Shown here: positions 1-8,622 of the stretch, piece by piece
Numbering within the stretch: position 1 is the stretch's first letter
Layout: every line of letters begins with the position of its first letter
From: Omnitrophica bacterium RIFCSPHIGHO2_02_FULL_46_20
GTDB taxonomy: Bacteria > Omnitrophota > Gorgyraeia > 2-01-FULL-45-10
Assembly: GCA_001804065.1 (NCBI GenBank)
Contig: MHFG01000027.1
Location: forward strand, 1 to 37,504
Direction of reading: 5' to 3'
DNA: 37,504 nt
Made by a program: the position numbers and the translations under genes
Notes under the pieces: generated by a model
Databases searched by the model: none
What the model saw: the letters and a program-made list of their open reading frames with translations, nothing else
What the model was told of the DNA's origin: nothing

Positions 1-162
1 AAGGAATTTACTCTTCATCCCACTGATCCTGCTATCCGAAGAATTATTGTCGACTACGATTATCTCATATTCGACGCTTATAGCGGAATCGTATATGGAT
101 CGCAAACAGTTTTGCAGCACTGCCGACGAATTATAATTTACTATTACTATTGATATATCCAT
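1..162 (-). CDS. glycosyltransferase family 2, N-terminal fragment (runs off the left edge)
   Basis: The first 54 codons of a GT2 glycosyltransferase can be read from an ATG at 162-160. The protein opens with MDISIVIVNYNSSAVLQNCL and continues into EIIVVDNNSSD, which is the classic GT2 N-terminus: the first beta strand of the GT-A fold and the nucleotide-binding segment. It would transfer a sugar from a nucleotide donor during surface-polysaccharide assembly at the inner face of the membrane. Its start overlaps the end of the polymerase gene by 32 bases, which fits co-translation in the same operon. The acceptor, donor and catalytic DXD are outside the window. The family call is secure; the substrate is unknown. 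Confidence 0.85.
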   Translation of the reverse strand, partial: MDISIVIVNYNSSAVLQNCLRSIYDSAISVEYEIIVVDNNSSDSRISGMKSKFL

Positions 163-1603
163 CGATTGTTTCTTCTGAAAACTTAAGATAAGCAAGCAAC
201 AGTCCCAGCAATACCCAAAATAATTTACTTGCGCCGGCAAAAACAAACGCGTCATATGTCAAACATTGAAAAAAGAAGACTATAAGGCCGATATGAATAA
301 ATCTGCACATATATATATCAAAATCGCGCTCTTGATATTTGATAAGCAAGCGCCCTATCTTAAAAACAATTCCGTATATCAGGAACAAGAAGACGGCAAA
401 GCCGACGATTCCTGTCTCTATAAGAGCGTATAAGTAGGCATTGTCAAGATACTGATCGAACCCTGCGCCGGCTGTATACGTTCCGTATCCCTGTCCTAAC
501 AATAGGCGATTCTTCATCCTGCTCACTGTAAAACGATAATCTGACATCCTGCCTTGCAGGCTATGTTCGCGATCGAAAGCCGCTGTGCTCGGATTTAACA
601 ACTTTGCTATGTACTCGGTACAAAAAGTTACTACGCGCTGGTTTTGTAATCCAATGAATAAAATACAAGCTATTAGCCCTATGAGCATCATCTTCTTAGA
701 AATATTCTTTAGAAATATAAAGGACAAAGACACGCCAAGCGCGCACGCTATGTAAACCCCGCGCGTATAAGTCACTGCTATCCCTCCAATCGTTAAGACC
801 ATTGCAAGCGCCGCCAACAACCTTGCCTTCCCATTTTGATATAGGAAGTAAAAAATCTGCAGCGGCAGTATCATGCAAAGGGCTGTGCCAAAAATATGAG
901 GTAACACCTGTGTTGATTTAGCTCTATACAACCCGAATCTGATCGCCTTGGAAAAAGTGGTTTCGATCACTTTGGGATTCTTAATAGTTTTTATACGCAG
1001 AAAGATATTATCCCTTACCGCGGATTCAAAAATTCCGTAAGCCGCGACTATCGACAAACAAAGGATAATAAATGACAGCATCCGCCTGATCTCCGCTCTG
1101 GTCTTCAAAACAGATATTATGACGTAAACCACAAGGATCCTTTCCAGCGAAATGACAGATATCTTCTTTATGCTTTTCGCCAAGTCCCCGTTAGTCAGTA
1201 TGCTGTCGATATTCCACAGGGCCGAAATAGATATGACTGCTAAGTATAAAATAAATTGGGCATCAACGGGCGTTGCACATACTTTTGTCCTGCCCCTTGA
1301 AAGCATTACGGCCCAGCTGCCTAAAATAACCGCCAGGATCAATCTGTCGATATTAAAAAGCATGGCGCGCGTCTCTATGCCTATCGTCGGAGGTATAAAG
1401 AATACGGCAAAGAGATAAATATATATAGCTGCCTTGAGCCTGTTTTGGAAAAATATGACAAGCGCTACGTAAGATAGCATAACGATAAATGGCGCCGGAG
1501 ACTTTATCAGCATTCCTGAACATAAATAGCCAAAAAATAACGCTGCCAACATGCCTGCGGCTTTCCTGCTACTAAACATCTGCGAGACTTTTTCGATAAG
1601 CAC
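131..1603 (-). CDS. O-antigen ligase/polymerase-like membrane protein (Wzy/WaaL type)
   Basis: This 490-residue protein is almost entirely hydrophobic, with about 10-12 predicted membrane segments. A large loop around residues 330-390 contains GQGYGTYTAGAG and then DNAYLYALIETGIVG, the loop-plus-helix pattern of the Wzy_C/O-antigen ligase family. YTRGVYIA near residue 280 also fits. Such proteins polymerise lipid-linked repeat units, or ligate them, on the periplasmic face. The start is GTG at 1603; an alternative ATG lies at 1579 (MFSSRKAAGM), and neither has a strong ribosome site. The gene begins 2 bases after the preceding GT4 gene ends. Sequence alone cannot separate polymerase from ligase; the flippase in the same cluster favours a Wzx/Wzy polymerase. 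Confidence 0.8.
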   Translation of the reverse strand: MLIEKVSQMFSSRKAAGMLAALFFGYLCSGMLIKSPAPFIVMLSYVALVIFFQNRLKAAIYIYLFAVFFIPPTIGIETRAMLFNIDRLILAVILGSWAVMLSRGRTKVCATPVDAQFILYLAVISISALWNIDSILTNGDLAKSIKKISVISLERILVVYVIISVLKTRAEIRRMLSFIILCLSIVAAYGIFESAVRDNIFLRIKTIKNPKVIETTFSKAIRFGLYRAKSTQVLPHIFGTALCMILPLQIFYFLYQNGKARLLAALAMVLTIGGIAVTYTRGVYIACALGVSLSFIFLKNISKKMMLIGLIACILFIGLQNQRVVTFCTEYIAKLLNPSTAAFDREHSLQGRMSDYRFTVSRMKNRLLLGQGYGTYTAGAGFDQYLDNAYLYALIETGIVGFAVFLFLIYGIVFKIGRLLIKYQERDFDIYMCRFIHIGLIVFFFQCLTYDAFVFAGASKLFWVLLGLLLAYLKFSEETIDGYINSNSKL

Positions 1604-1605
1604 GT

Positions 1606-2820
1606 CTATTTTTTCTCTTTGAATTTTAACTCTATCTTTTTGACCAGATCCATGATTATATTATCCCATGAATACTGTGGTGCCAGCGACCTTCTCGCCT
1701 CGGACGATTTTACCGTGTCGGTTAAAAATGCCTGCTTTATTGCATCAGCAAATCCTGTCGGTCCTTGCGCCAAAGCTATATATCCCTTAAACCTCTCAGT
1801 GCCTGCTACCGGCGTGGAAACTATCGGCTTACCGCAAGCAAGATATTCATATATTTTTAGAGGATCCATAGAATCTGTAAATTCATTTACCTTATGCGGT
1901 ATTATGCATACATCAAAGCTCCGGATATAGGCAGGGATCTCCGCATATCTTTTCCTGCCCAAAAATCGAACGTTTCTATACTTTGTTAAAGGCTTGAAAT
2001 ATGAGTAATCTTTAACAGGGCCCACGAATACAAAATTATAATCGTGTAATATACTTGCCGCTGCTTCGACCAATGGAATATCGAGCCTGTCCTGCAATAC
2101 GCCTATATAACCGACTATTGGCATGGGCACATCTTTCATGTCTATGGGCATCTCGTTCGTTCCGCTGCGCAAAAATATGCTATCAACGCCGTTAGGCATC
2201 AGAAACAGACTTGAGGATTTGCGAAACATCCTGCGCTGCCCTTCCGCGGCAATACATATCAGATCGGCGTTGTTTTCTACCCAGTCATAGGCCTTTTTGA
2301 TCCTTTTATAAAATCTGGCCATTTGCGGATGAGCCAGCATGTCATCTATCGCGTCGAATATCTTTATCTTAGACGGAATACTGGAGGCTACATCCACCAT
2401 GCGCGGAGTCGCTATCCATAAAACAAAATTTTCGAATTTCAGATCCTTTAATATCCTGGATATATTTCCGGCATGTAGTTCCGAATCTATTTTGGAGAAA
2501 ATATTATCCGATTCTGGAAAAATAGAAGATAGGTTAAGCATGTATAATTCTTCATTTACTTTAACAACCGTGCCCAGCGCCCTTTTCAGCACTATCGGAT
2601 ACATATCTTCGACCCGCCTTTTTCTTTGAAAGTTATTGACTACTCTTTTCGGGAGAGAGACCGGACAGTTTATCAGTAAAACTTTGCCGACACATTCTGA
2701 ACGGCTGAGCGCATTAGCAAATATCAAAGTTCTATATCCGAAATCGTTTATCGCACAGCTCTCCTCGGAACCCATAACTACAAAATCAATTTTTGAATTG
2801 TTGGTTTTATTACAAATCAT
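1606..2820 (-). CDS. glycosyltransferase family 4 (GT-B)
   Basis: This 404-residue protein is a GT-B type sugar transferase. The C-terminal half has a glycosyltransferase group 1 layout: VGYIGVLQDRLDIPLVEAAA, then FVGPVKDYSYF, then FLGRKRYAEIPAYIRSFDVCIIPHK, and the donor-binding stretch DPLKIYEYLACGKPIVSTPV. The N-terminal half (residues 1-210) would bind the acceptor and shows ATPRMVDVASSIP and KIFDAIDDMLAHP, common in GT4 enzymes of this type. It probably adds a sugar to the lipid-linked repeat unit in the cytoplasm. Its start overlaps the upstream GT gene by 11 bases. Donor and acceptor cannot be told. Confidence 0.85.
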   Translation of the reverse strand: MICNKTNNSKIDFVVMGSEESCAINDFGYRTLIFANALSRSECVGKVLLINCPVSLPKRVVNNFQRKRRVEDMYPIVLKRALGTVVKVNEELYMLNLSSIFPESDNIFSKIDSELHAGNISRILKDLKFENFVLWIATPRMVDVASSIPSKIKIFDAIDDMLAHPQMARFYKRIKKAYDWVENNADLICIAAEGQRRMFRKSSSLFLMPNGVDSIFLRSGTNEMPIDMKDVPMPIVGYIGVLQDRLDIPLVEAAASILHDYNFVFVGPVKDYSYFKPLTKYRNVRFLGRKRYAEIPAYIRSFDVCIIPHKVNEFTDSMDPLKIYEYLACGKPIVSTPVAGTERFKGYIALAQGPTGFADAIKQAFLTDTVKSSEARRSLAPQYSWDNIIMDLVKKIELKFKEKK

Positions 2821-4027
2821 TTTCCCCTACAAAATTCGGAACATATAGAATATGCGTTCCTTCTTTGCAATTTATATAGCGGTTAGCGCTTTCCTTTTCG
2901 ACAAAATTGACTTTGTTATAATCGAATGCGCCGTATTTTATTTCTTCTCTTATTCCAAAATATTTCAACAGATTTACCAGGCGCGTCCCGCCTCTATGTC
3001 TCCTTAATTGAGCAAAGACGGTCTTCTTCCGAACGATCTGCTGCCCAAATGGTCTATAATTAGAATCCGAAACGGTTGTTAATGTCTTCACGTTCGCAAA
3101 AACCCTGAAAAGTTCCCGGTCATCAATCTTCTTTTTAAGCCCTAACAGAGCTGCTAATTTATCTATAGACCCGTCCCAAGCGAATTTGGCGGCCGTGGCA
3201 AGGCCTTCCTTTCGAAAACGCTCACGCTTGCCCGCATCGTTCAAAAGCCCAATGATAGCTCCGGCTATGACATCGGGATTTTTCGGAGCCACCTTAAGGC
3301 AGTTGATTTCGTGAAAAGCATAATCATCTATCCCTTTTGAATCAGTAGTTATCAATGCTGCGCCGCATGCCATTGCTTCAAGACCGGGCAGTCCGAAGCC
3401 TTCATACCATGACGGGAAAATAAAGATATCGGCCATGGAATATTCGCACGCCACTTCGTCTTCATTAAGATTGTCTTTATAGATAAACCTCGCATGCCTG
3501 ACATGTTTTTTTACGATGCATTCCGCTTTCTTGACATCCTGAGCCCCTTTCCAGCCGCAACGATCGATCACAAAAATCCTTCCATCGCCCCTCTTTACGG
3601 GTCTGGGATAAAAAACAGACTTGTTGATACCATTCATGATAAGAAACGAATCAACGCCATAGTTGTCTTTTGTGTGCTTTTGTACATATCCGGACACCGA
3701 AATGAATTTTATAGGGAGCCGGAATATGCTTTCATCCAGATGTATGAAGCTCTGGATTAGATAGAATTTGTTTTTTGCCGGGGATTTCATCGCGTAATCG
3801 GCATCGTGGTCCCAGTGAAAAATGACAGCATCATCGGCCCGCATAAGCCCTGCGGCAGTATCCCTATCCAAAAAATAAGCATCAACCTTCATCCAGTTTG
3901 GCACATCATCGTCACAAACGATAAAGCATCTCTGAAACCTCTCAGCCAGGCGATTACAATGTTCAAAGACTATCTTGTTCCCGCCAAAAATCCTATTGTT
4001 CGAATTAATATAAAATAAATTGGCCAT
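2810..4027 (-). CDS. glycosyltransferase family 4 (GT-B)
   Basis: This 405-residue protein belongs to glycosyltransferase group 1. The N-terminus (NSNNRIFGGNKIVFEHCNRL) has the GG-loop typical of GT-B acceptor domains. The C-terminal donor domain carries ADIFIFPSWYEGFGLPGLEAMACG, including the EX7E pattern (E-GFGLPGL-E), followed by ALITTDSKG. A tail of about 90 residues after the GT-B fold is not obviously related to known domains. It lies in the polysaccharide operon and overlaps the next GT4 by 11 bases. The first bases of this gene are duplicated at 5088-5139, where ATGGCCAATTTC is followed at once by a stop, so the start region was copied in a rearrangement. Confidence 0.85.
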   Translation of the reverse strand: MANLFYINSNNRIFGGNKIVFEHCNRLAERFQRCFIVCDDDVPNWMKVDAYFLDRDTAAGLMRADDAVIFHWDHDADYAMKSPAKNKFYLIQSFIHLDESIFRLPIKFISVSGYVQKHTKDNYGVDSFLIMNGINKSVFYPRPVKRGDGRIFVIDRCGWKGAQDVKKAECIVKKHVRHARFIYKDNLNEDEVACEYSMADIFIFPSWYEGFGLPGLEAMACGAALITTDSKGIDDYAFHEINCLKVAPKNPDVIAGAIIGLLNDAGKRERFRKEGLATAAKFAWDGSIDKLAALLGLKKKIDDRELFRVFANVKTLTTVSDSNYRPFGQQIVRKKTVFAQLRRHRGGTRLVNLLKYFGIREEIKYGAFDYNKVNFVEKESANRYINCKEGTHILYVPNFVGENDL

Positions 4028-4068
4028 TGCGGACTTTCCCTTATCTCGCGCTTAATATTTCAACGATT
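4017..4068. repeat. direct repeat, copy 1 of 2 (GT2 end / GT4 start junction)
   Basis: These 52 bases are identical to 5088-5139, offset by 1071. They span the first codons of the GT4 gene (MAN), the short spacer and the last codons of the GT2 relic. Beyond 4068 the two copies stay homologous through the GT2 C-terminal coding part but have diverged. The repeat brackets the 224-residue membrane gene, as expected if that gene arrived through a duplication or recombination event. Confidence 0.9.
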
Positions 4069-4229
4069 CCGTTCGACATCGACAACAAGCTCTTTCGCCT
4101 TCTCCTTTTTTAAACCTTTTATCTTCCCACACAATTCTGGCGATATAAAAGAGACTAGATAATATGCAAGCACCTTAAGACCAAAATATGTCTTATGCAT
4201 ATAATACCCTTTTCGCATGAACTGCAGGT
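4060..4229 (-). pseudogene. 3' relic of a family 2 glycosyltransferase
   Basis: Read on the minus strand, this stretch encodes about 55 residues matching the C-terminus of the intact GT2 at 5123-6127. Examples are FMRKGYYMHKTYFG against YIRRGYAIDKRYFG, then LVSFISPELCGKIKGLKKEK against LFSFISPELCGKIKGLKKEK. The match begins abruptly near 4229, with TGA and TAG just upstream in frame. A 5-base length difference near the 3' end shifts the frame so that it stops at TGA (4062-4060). There is no start codon, so this is a truncated remnant. It lies between the 224-residue membrane gene and the GT4 gene. Confidence 0.85.
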
Positions 4230-4275
4230 AATACTATCAACAAAGGGCCATTTTATGCCGGAGATAGTCTATTTC

Positions 4276-4950
4276 TTAAGTAATATCATAAATAGTTTTA
4301 AGAAATTTATTATGCTCCATTAATCCACTAATAAATATAATCACTCCGACCATTTCAAAGGACTCCTCTAACATAGCTTCAACTCTACGTAAAATATCCA
4401 AATGATTAGAGCTAAGAAACCCCAATGTTGATTCTAAAACTATACTGCCAAAAAAATAGATAAGCGCGCCAATGATTAAGAGACGCGCCGCCTTTGTAGA
4501 GTCATTTAAATATTTTTTTATTTTTATGCCGATGCTCAAAACTATGATAACCGCCAGTGGGCCTATCATCAATAACCATGTATGGCTTCCCGGCCTGGAA
4601 AACTTAAATATATACTTGTTTATTAAAAAGCCTACCTGCTCATGAATAGTGGCAACTTCGTCACATGACATTACTAATAGCCACAATGACAATACCTGCC
4701 ATATCGTTTTGCCGTTCTGATGCGTCTTGGATAAAAACGAACAGCGATACGCAAAGAATGCGGCTATAAACAATAATATGCTTGAAAACCATGTTGGTAT
4801 ATTGGCCTCTGTATCCATATCGATCAGGCGAGTGATCGATTTGGATGGCTCACCAAGCAATATATTGATAATATTAGATGCTATTATAATAATAGCTATT
4901 AGGGTTAAGCATTGTATGCCGGAAATGTTTTTTTTCTTAAGTGAAGTCAT
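4276..4950 (-). CDS. uncharacterised multi-pass membrane protein
   Basis: I do not recognise a named family with certainty. The 224-residue protein has about six membrane segments (around residues 12-31, 54-70, 84-97, 124-143, 156-174 and 195-212). Two charged motifs sit at or in membrane segments: SCDEVATIHEQVG at about 95-107 and RRVEAMLEESFEMVGV at about 187-202. Paired acidic and histidine residues in the membrane suggest metal or lipid-headgroup chemistry, but that is only a guess. The gene sits inside the polysaccharide cluster, yet it is bracketed by a duplicated GT2/GT4 junction, so it was probably inserted. It might modify or transport a lipid-linked saccharide. Confidence 0.7.
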   Translation of the reverse strand: MTSLKKKNISGIQCLTLIAIIIIASNIINILLGEPSKSITRLIDMDTEANIPTWFSSILLFIAAFFAYRCSFLSKTHQNGKTIWQVLSLWLLVMSCDEVATIHEQVGFLINKYIFKFSRPGSHTWLLMIGPLAVIIVLSIGIKIKKYLNDSTKAARLLIIGALIYFFGSIVLESTLGFLSSNHLDILRRVEAMLEESFEMVGVIIFISGLMEHNKFLKTIYDIT

Positions 4951-4992
4951 GCGTCAGTTATACCTCTCTGAATCTTGAGAATAGTCATGTGA

Positions 4993-5092
4993 TTAGCGTT
5001 TAGTATCACGCACTGACTGCCCGGTTAATTCATTAACATATGTTTTGAGTAACTTTATTATTTCTTCGTTTAGATTATACGATTTAGAAATT
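4993..5092 (-). pseudogene. possible gene remnant, C-terminal fragment
   Basis: The minus strand is open for about 30 codons ending in TAA at 4995-4993. It reads SYNLNEEIIKLLKTYVNELT and then GQSVRDTKR. It has no start codon and begins at the duplicated junction (5088). The composition looks protein-like and could be the 3' end of a gene lost when the junction was copied. The family is not recognised and the frame is short, so chance is possible. Confidence 0.3.
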
Positions 5093-5139
5093 GGCCATTG
5101 CGGACTTTCCCTTATCTCGCGCTTAATATTTCAACGATT
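5088..5139. repeat. direct repeat, copy 2 of 2 (GT2 end / GT4 start junction)
   Basis: This is identical over 52 bases to 4017-4068. Here it covers the real stop of the intact GT2 gene (TAA at 5125-5123) and, beyond it, a vestige of the GT4 start (ATG GCC AAT TTC, then TAA). The vestige shows that this intergenic DNA once continued into a GT4 coding region. Confidence 0.9.
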
Positions 5140-6127
5140 TAACATCGACAATAAACTCTTTTGCCTTCTCCTTTTTTAAACCTTTTATCTTCCCACACAA
5201 TTCTGGCGATATAAAAGAGAACAGGTAATAGATAAGGACTCTGACGCCAAAATATCTTTTGTCTATAGCATATCCTCTCCTAATGTATTCCCTGAAAACC
5301 TTCCCGTCATTCTTAATGAAGAGATGCTCATAGGCGATGTTCTTTATTCTTAGCGCATTAACTTTTCTATGATGTTCCACAAGCTTATTTTTAACGCCGA
5401 CATCTAATGAAGCGTCGGCGAGCATCTTTCCCAACACAAGGTTCGTGCATCGTACCTTTATATCAGGCTGTTTTGAAAATGATCCTGCCCGGTTCCGATA
5501 TTTTATCAAGAATTCATTTATGGAATAGATCTCGTATTTCTCTGCTATCCTCAGCCATAGATCGAAATCCTGACTGCGCGCAAGCGCTTCATCGAACGTT
5601 CCTACATCATCCAAAACAGCTTTATCCACCATCACAGAAGATGGCGTTCCGATAAAGTCGATAAATAACAATATCTTATAGTTATATCCGGAAGATTTAT
5701 ACAAAAAACTTGACTGGACTTCGTTATCCTCTCCTATTACCTGATGGCCAGTGTATATCAACCCGACATTCCTGCCCTGCCTTTTCAGTTCTTCATAATA
5801 CTTCACCTGCTTCTCCAGTTTCTCCGGCGCCCAGAGGTCATCATCGTCAAGAAGGGCTATATACTTACCGTTACTGTTTACTATGCCGTTATTTCGCGCG
5901 GCGCTGATACCTCTATTCTCCTGCCTTATATATTTTAGCCTGTCATAATACTTTTTACATATTTTTTCCACTTCACGAGTCTTCGATCCATCATCAACTA
6001 TAATCAATTCGTAATCCTTATATGTCTGAGCAAATACTGACAAAATGGCATCTTCTAAATATTTTTCACCATTAAAAGTCGGAATCACAACGCTAACCAT
6101 TGGATTCATATCCATCTCACCTGTCAA
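5123..6127 (-). CDS. glycosyltransferase family 2
   Basis: This 334-residue GT-A enzyme opens with VSVVIPTFNGEKYLEDAILS, followed by ELIIVDDGS and the metal-binding region GKYIALLDDDDLW at about residues 90-102. The acceptor-side motif FDEALARSQDFDLWLRIAEK at about 180-199 is typical of GT2 enzymes acting on cell-surface glycans. It would use a nucleotide sugar in the cytoplasm. It is a clear paralogue of the next GT2 upstream (6117-7169): the same motifs appear in the same order and the C-terminal SFISPELCGK aligns with SFLSPQLCVK. The ATG overlaps that gene by 11 bases. The 3' end is duplicated as a relic at 4060-4229. Sugar specificity is unknown. Confidence 0.9.
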   Translation of the reverse strand: MTGEMDMNPMVSVVIPTFNGEKYLEDAILSVFAQTYKDYELIIVDDGSKTREVEKICKKYYDRLKYIRQENRGISAARNNGIVNSNGKYIALLDDDDLWAPEKLEKQVKYYEELKRQGRNVGLIYTGHQVIGEDNEVQSSFLYKSSGYNYKILLFIDFIGTPSSVMVDKAVLDDVGTFDEALARSQDFDLWLRIAEKYEIYSINEFLIKYRNRAGSFSKQPDIKVRCTNLVLGKMLADASLDVGVKNKLVEHHRKVNALRIKNIAYEHLFIKNDGKVFREYIRRGYAIDKRYFGVRVLIYYLFSFISPELCGKIKGLKKEKAKEFIVDVKSLKY

Positions 6128-7169
6128 AACTACCTTTGATCAGATTCAGCCAATCATACTTTGAATCGCTAACATCAAAAACGTAGTTTCTGATTCCCTG
6201 TTTCCCCTTAAGCCGCCTAAGCTTAACGCATAATTGAGGAGACAAAAACGAAAGAATATAATATATCCAAACCTTAAAGTCGAAAAATGTCTTATCAATT
6301 GCATAACCTTTTCTAGCAAATTTTCTGAAAGCTACCGTATCTTTTTTCTGAAAAAGACTAGCGTATGCGGCATTTTTCCAGTGTAGTGCAGCTATTTTTT
6401 TATAGCGCAAAAGAAGATTTTTCCTTAACTCTGAACTAATAATTTCATTTTTGGCGTCTTCTTCAAATTGTTTTTCGATTATTTTATTACAGTTACTAAT
6501 CCTTGTTTCTGTATCCTTGGAAAGCGAATTCTGCCTATTCCTATATCTGGTCAAGATTTCATTCACCGAATAAATGTCATATTTTTTGGCTATCCTTATC
6601 CACATATCAAAATCCTGGCACTGAAGCAAGCCCTCATCAAATAACCCCACATCACGCAAAACCGAACGCGTTGTCATCACGCAGGAAGGGGTGCCTATAA
6701 AATTGCCGAATAATAACAGTTTATAGTTATATCCTGAAGATTTACATAAACCATTTGCAAGCACATTGTTATCTTCGTCGATCATTTGCTGTCCCGTATA
6801 AATTAATCCTGCATTTATATTTTTTCGCTTTAATTCTTCAAAATACCCAACCTGTTTTTCTATTTTGTCCGGCAACCAGATATCGTCCTCATCCAAAAAA
6901 GCTATATATTCTCCATGGCTGTTAGCTATGCCGTTGTTTCTGGCCGCGCTGACGCCCTTATTCTCCTGCCGGATATATTTTAATTTATCTCCGTATTTTT
7001 TGCATATGCTTTTAGCGCCGCCTGTTGCCGAACCGTCATCCACTACGATTATTTCATAATTTTTGTATGTCTGGGAAAAAACGGACAGCAAGGCTTCTTC
7101 CAAATATCTTTCCTCATAAAAATATGGGATTATTACGCTTACCAGAGGATCTACGCTCATATTATTCAT
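6117..7169 (-). CDS. glycosyltransferase family 2 (paralogue of its neighbour)
   Basis: This 350-residue GT-A sugar transferase begins VSVIIPYFYEERYLEEALLS, then EIIVVDDGSATGG. The acidic motif is GEYIAFLDEDDIW, and FDEGLLQCQDFDMWIRIAKK marks the acceptor domain. It is similar along its whole length to the GT2 at 5123-6127, so the two arose by tandem duplication; differences in the substrate loop (HGEY/NGKY, LDEDD/LDDDD) suggest they may add different sugars. The C-terminus is longer by about 15 residues (YDWLNLIKGSFDR). The gene overlaps the flippase gene by 8 bases and the next GT2 by 11, indicating one tightly coupled operon. Confidence 0.9.
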   Translation of the reverse strand: MNNMSVDPLVSVIIPYFYEERYLEEALLSVFSQTYKNYEIIVVDDGSATGGAKSICKKYGDKLKYIRQENKGVSAARNNGIANSHGEYIAFLDEDDIWLPDKIEKQVGYFEELKRKNINAGLIYTGQQMIDEDNNVLANGLCKSSGYNYKLLLFGNFIGTPSCVMTTRSVLRDVGLFDEGLLQCQDFDMWIRIAKKYDIYSVNEILTRYRNRQNSLSKDTETRISNCNKIIEKQFEEDAKNEIISSELRKNLLLRYKKIAALHWKNAAYASLFQKKDTVAFRKFARKGYAIDKTFFDFKVWIYYILSFLSPQLCVKLRRLKGKQGIRNYVFDVSDSKYDWLNLIKGSFDR

Positions 7170-8622
7170 CCAATATTATTATCCTATCGATATTGACTCT
7201 TTTAGCCTTAAAATCTATGAGGTTATTTGTTAAAACAAATATTGCCATGGAGACAACTAATACTAATCCCCCGCCCAATAGAAATACAATGGGCAGCTTA
7301 CAAAACTTAAAGGCTAAAAATGAATAAGCCCCTAATGCCAATGACAAAATTAATGTCATGCAAAAAATAATCTTTAGATTTTTTAAATACAAGATAAAAT
7401 CTAAGTCTATCATTTTTAGCGCTTTTCTTTTGATAATTAAATCGTAAAGAATGGAGACAACAGTAAAAATAATCGCCATTCCGATTATCCCATATTTTTT
7501 TGTCGCCAAATATCCTCCCGATAAGAGCGCCAGAGTCGCTGATAGTTTAATGACATTGACCATCCTAATCCTGCCTAAAACAATCAGCAGAGATTCATCG
7601 GCAAAACAGATGCTAGTAAAGGCCAAATATACTATTAATATCTGAATAACAGGCACCGTCGCTATCCATTTTTCTCCCACTAATAATAATATTAAAGGTT
7701 TAATAATGAAAAAAATGGCTGTCAGCAATGGTATTAACAAGAAACCGCCGCCCAAATTTACTCTGATCAAATTTCTCTTCACTCTTTCTTTTTCTTCTCT
7801 AAAGGAAGCGAAGGCAGGGAAAAACATTCTGCCAAAAATTTGATAAAATTTCATAATCGGGTATTTAGCAACTTTGAAGGAAAAGGCATATATCCCCAGC
7901 GCTGCCGGCCCTAATAATTTCCCAACTAATAAGAAATCGATATTCTCGGAAAGATATGAAATTAAGTTCCTGAATGTGAAGTGAAAACCAAAACCGGACA
8001 ATTCCTTGAATTTTGTAATGGAGAAACTCAGTTTTGGCAGCCACCCCGTTGCAAGCATCAATATAAAACCACGGAAAAATGTAAAAAGTATTTGCTGCGT
8101 CACTAAGCTCCAAACCCCAAAGTTTGAATAGGCTAATAAGACACCTATTATTCCGGAACATAATACGGCTGCCAATTCCGCAACAGCAATCTTATTATAG
8201 TTTAACCTTTTAATTTCCAGAACTTCGGGTATAAAGGCTAATGGAGAACACAAGAAGTTGATAAAAAGTATGCGTGTTATCAAGGTTAATCTTTCATCGT
8301 TATAAAACGAGCCGACAAGAGGAGCGCAAAAAAATACTAACATATAAATTACAATAGAAAAAAAGACAGTGCTCCAATAAACAGTATTGCAATCACCTTC
8401 ATCTATTTCTTTTTTATTAATTAAGGTAGGAGTAAGGCCGAACTCCGTAAAATATCCCAGGAAGGAAGTTATCACTGCAACCATTCCCACTAAGCCGAAA
8501 TCCTTAGGATCAAGAAGCCTGGCTAAAATTACTATGGTGATAAAATTTATTAACTGGGACCCAAACTGCGAAACTGAGTTCCAGAAAACGCCTTTATAAA
8601 GTTTATGACGAATTGACATCAT
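7162..8622 (-). CDS. lipopolysaccharide/O-antigen flippase, WzxC-like MOP-family transporter
   Basis: This 486-residue polytopic protein has about 12-14 membrane segments. The N-terminus (LYKGVFWNSVSQFGSQLINF, then ARLLDPKDFGLVGMV) is characteristic of the polysaccharide exporters related to WzxC in the MOP superfamily. Later motifs LVGKLLGPAALGIYAFSFKV and KEKERVKR-like basic loops fit too. It would flip undecaprenyl-linked repeat units from the cytoplasmic to the periplasmic side for the polymerase at 131-1603. It ends 8 bases inside the following GT2 gene, and its ATG follows directly after the radical SAM stop. A second, different flippase lies at 25694-26917. Confidence 0.88.
   Translation of the reverse strand: MMSIRHKLYKGVFWNSVSQFGSQLINFITIVILARLLDPKDFGLVGMVAVITSFLGYFTEFGLTPTLINKKEIDEGDCNTVYWSTVFFSIVIYMLVFFCAPLVGSFYNDERLTLITRILFINFLCSPLAFIPEVLEIKRLNYNKIAVAELAAVLCSGIIGVLLAYSNFGVWSLVTQQILFTFFRGFILMLATGWLPKLSFSITKFKELSGFGFHFTFRNLISYLSENIDFLLVGKLLGPAALGIYAFSFKVAKYPIMKFYQIFGRMFFPAFASFREEKERVKRNLIRVNLGGGFLLIPLLTAIFFIIKPLILLLVGEKWIATVPVIQILIVYLAFTSICFADESLLIVLGRIRMVNVIKLSATLALLSGGYLATKKYGIIGMAIIFTVVSILYDLIIKRKALKMIDLDFILYLKNLKIIFCMTLILSLALGAYSFLAFKFCKLPIVFLLGGGLVLVVSMAIFVLTNNLIDFKAKRVNIDRIIILDE

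Noticed and set aside
7025-7327. 100-residue plus-strand open frame
   Set aside because: Antisense across the GT2/flippase junction; no coding signal.
7865-8161. 98-residue minus-strand open frame within the flippase gene
   Set aside because: Out of frame with the clear flippase reading; shadow.
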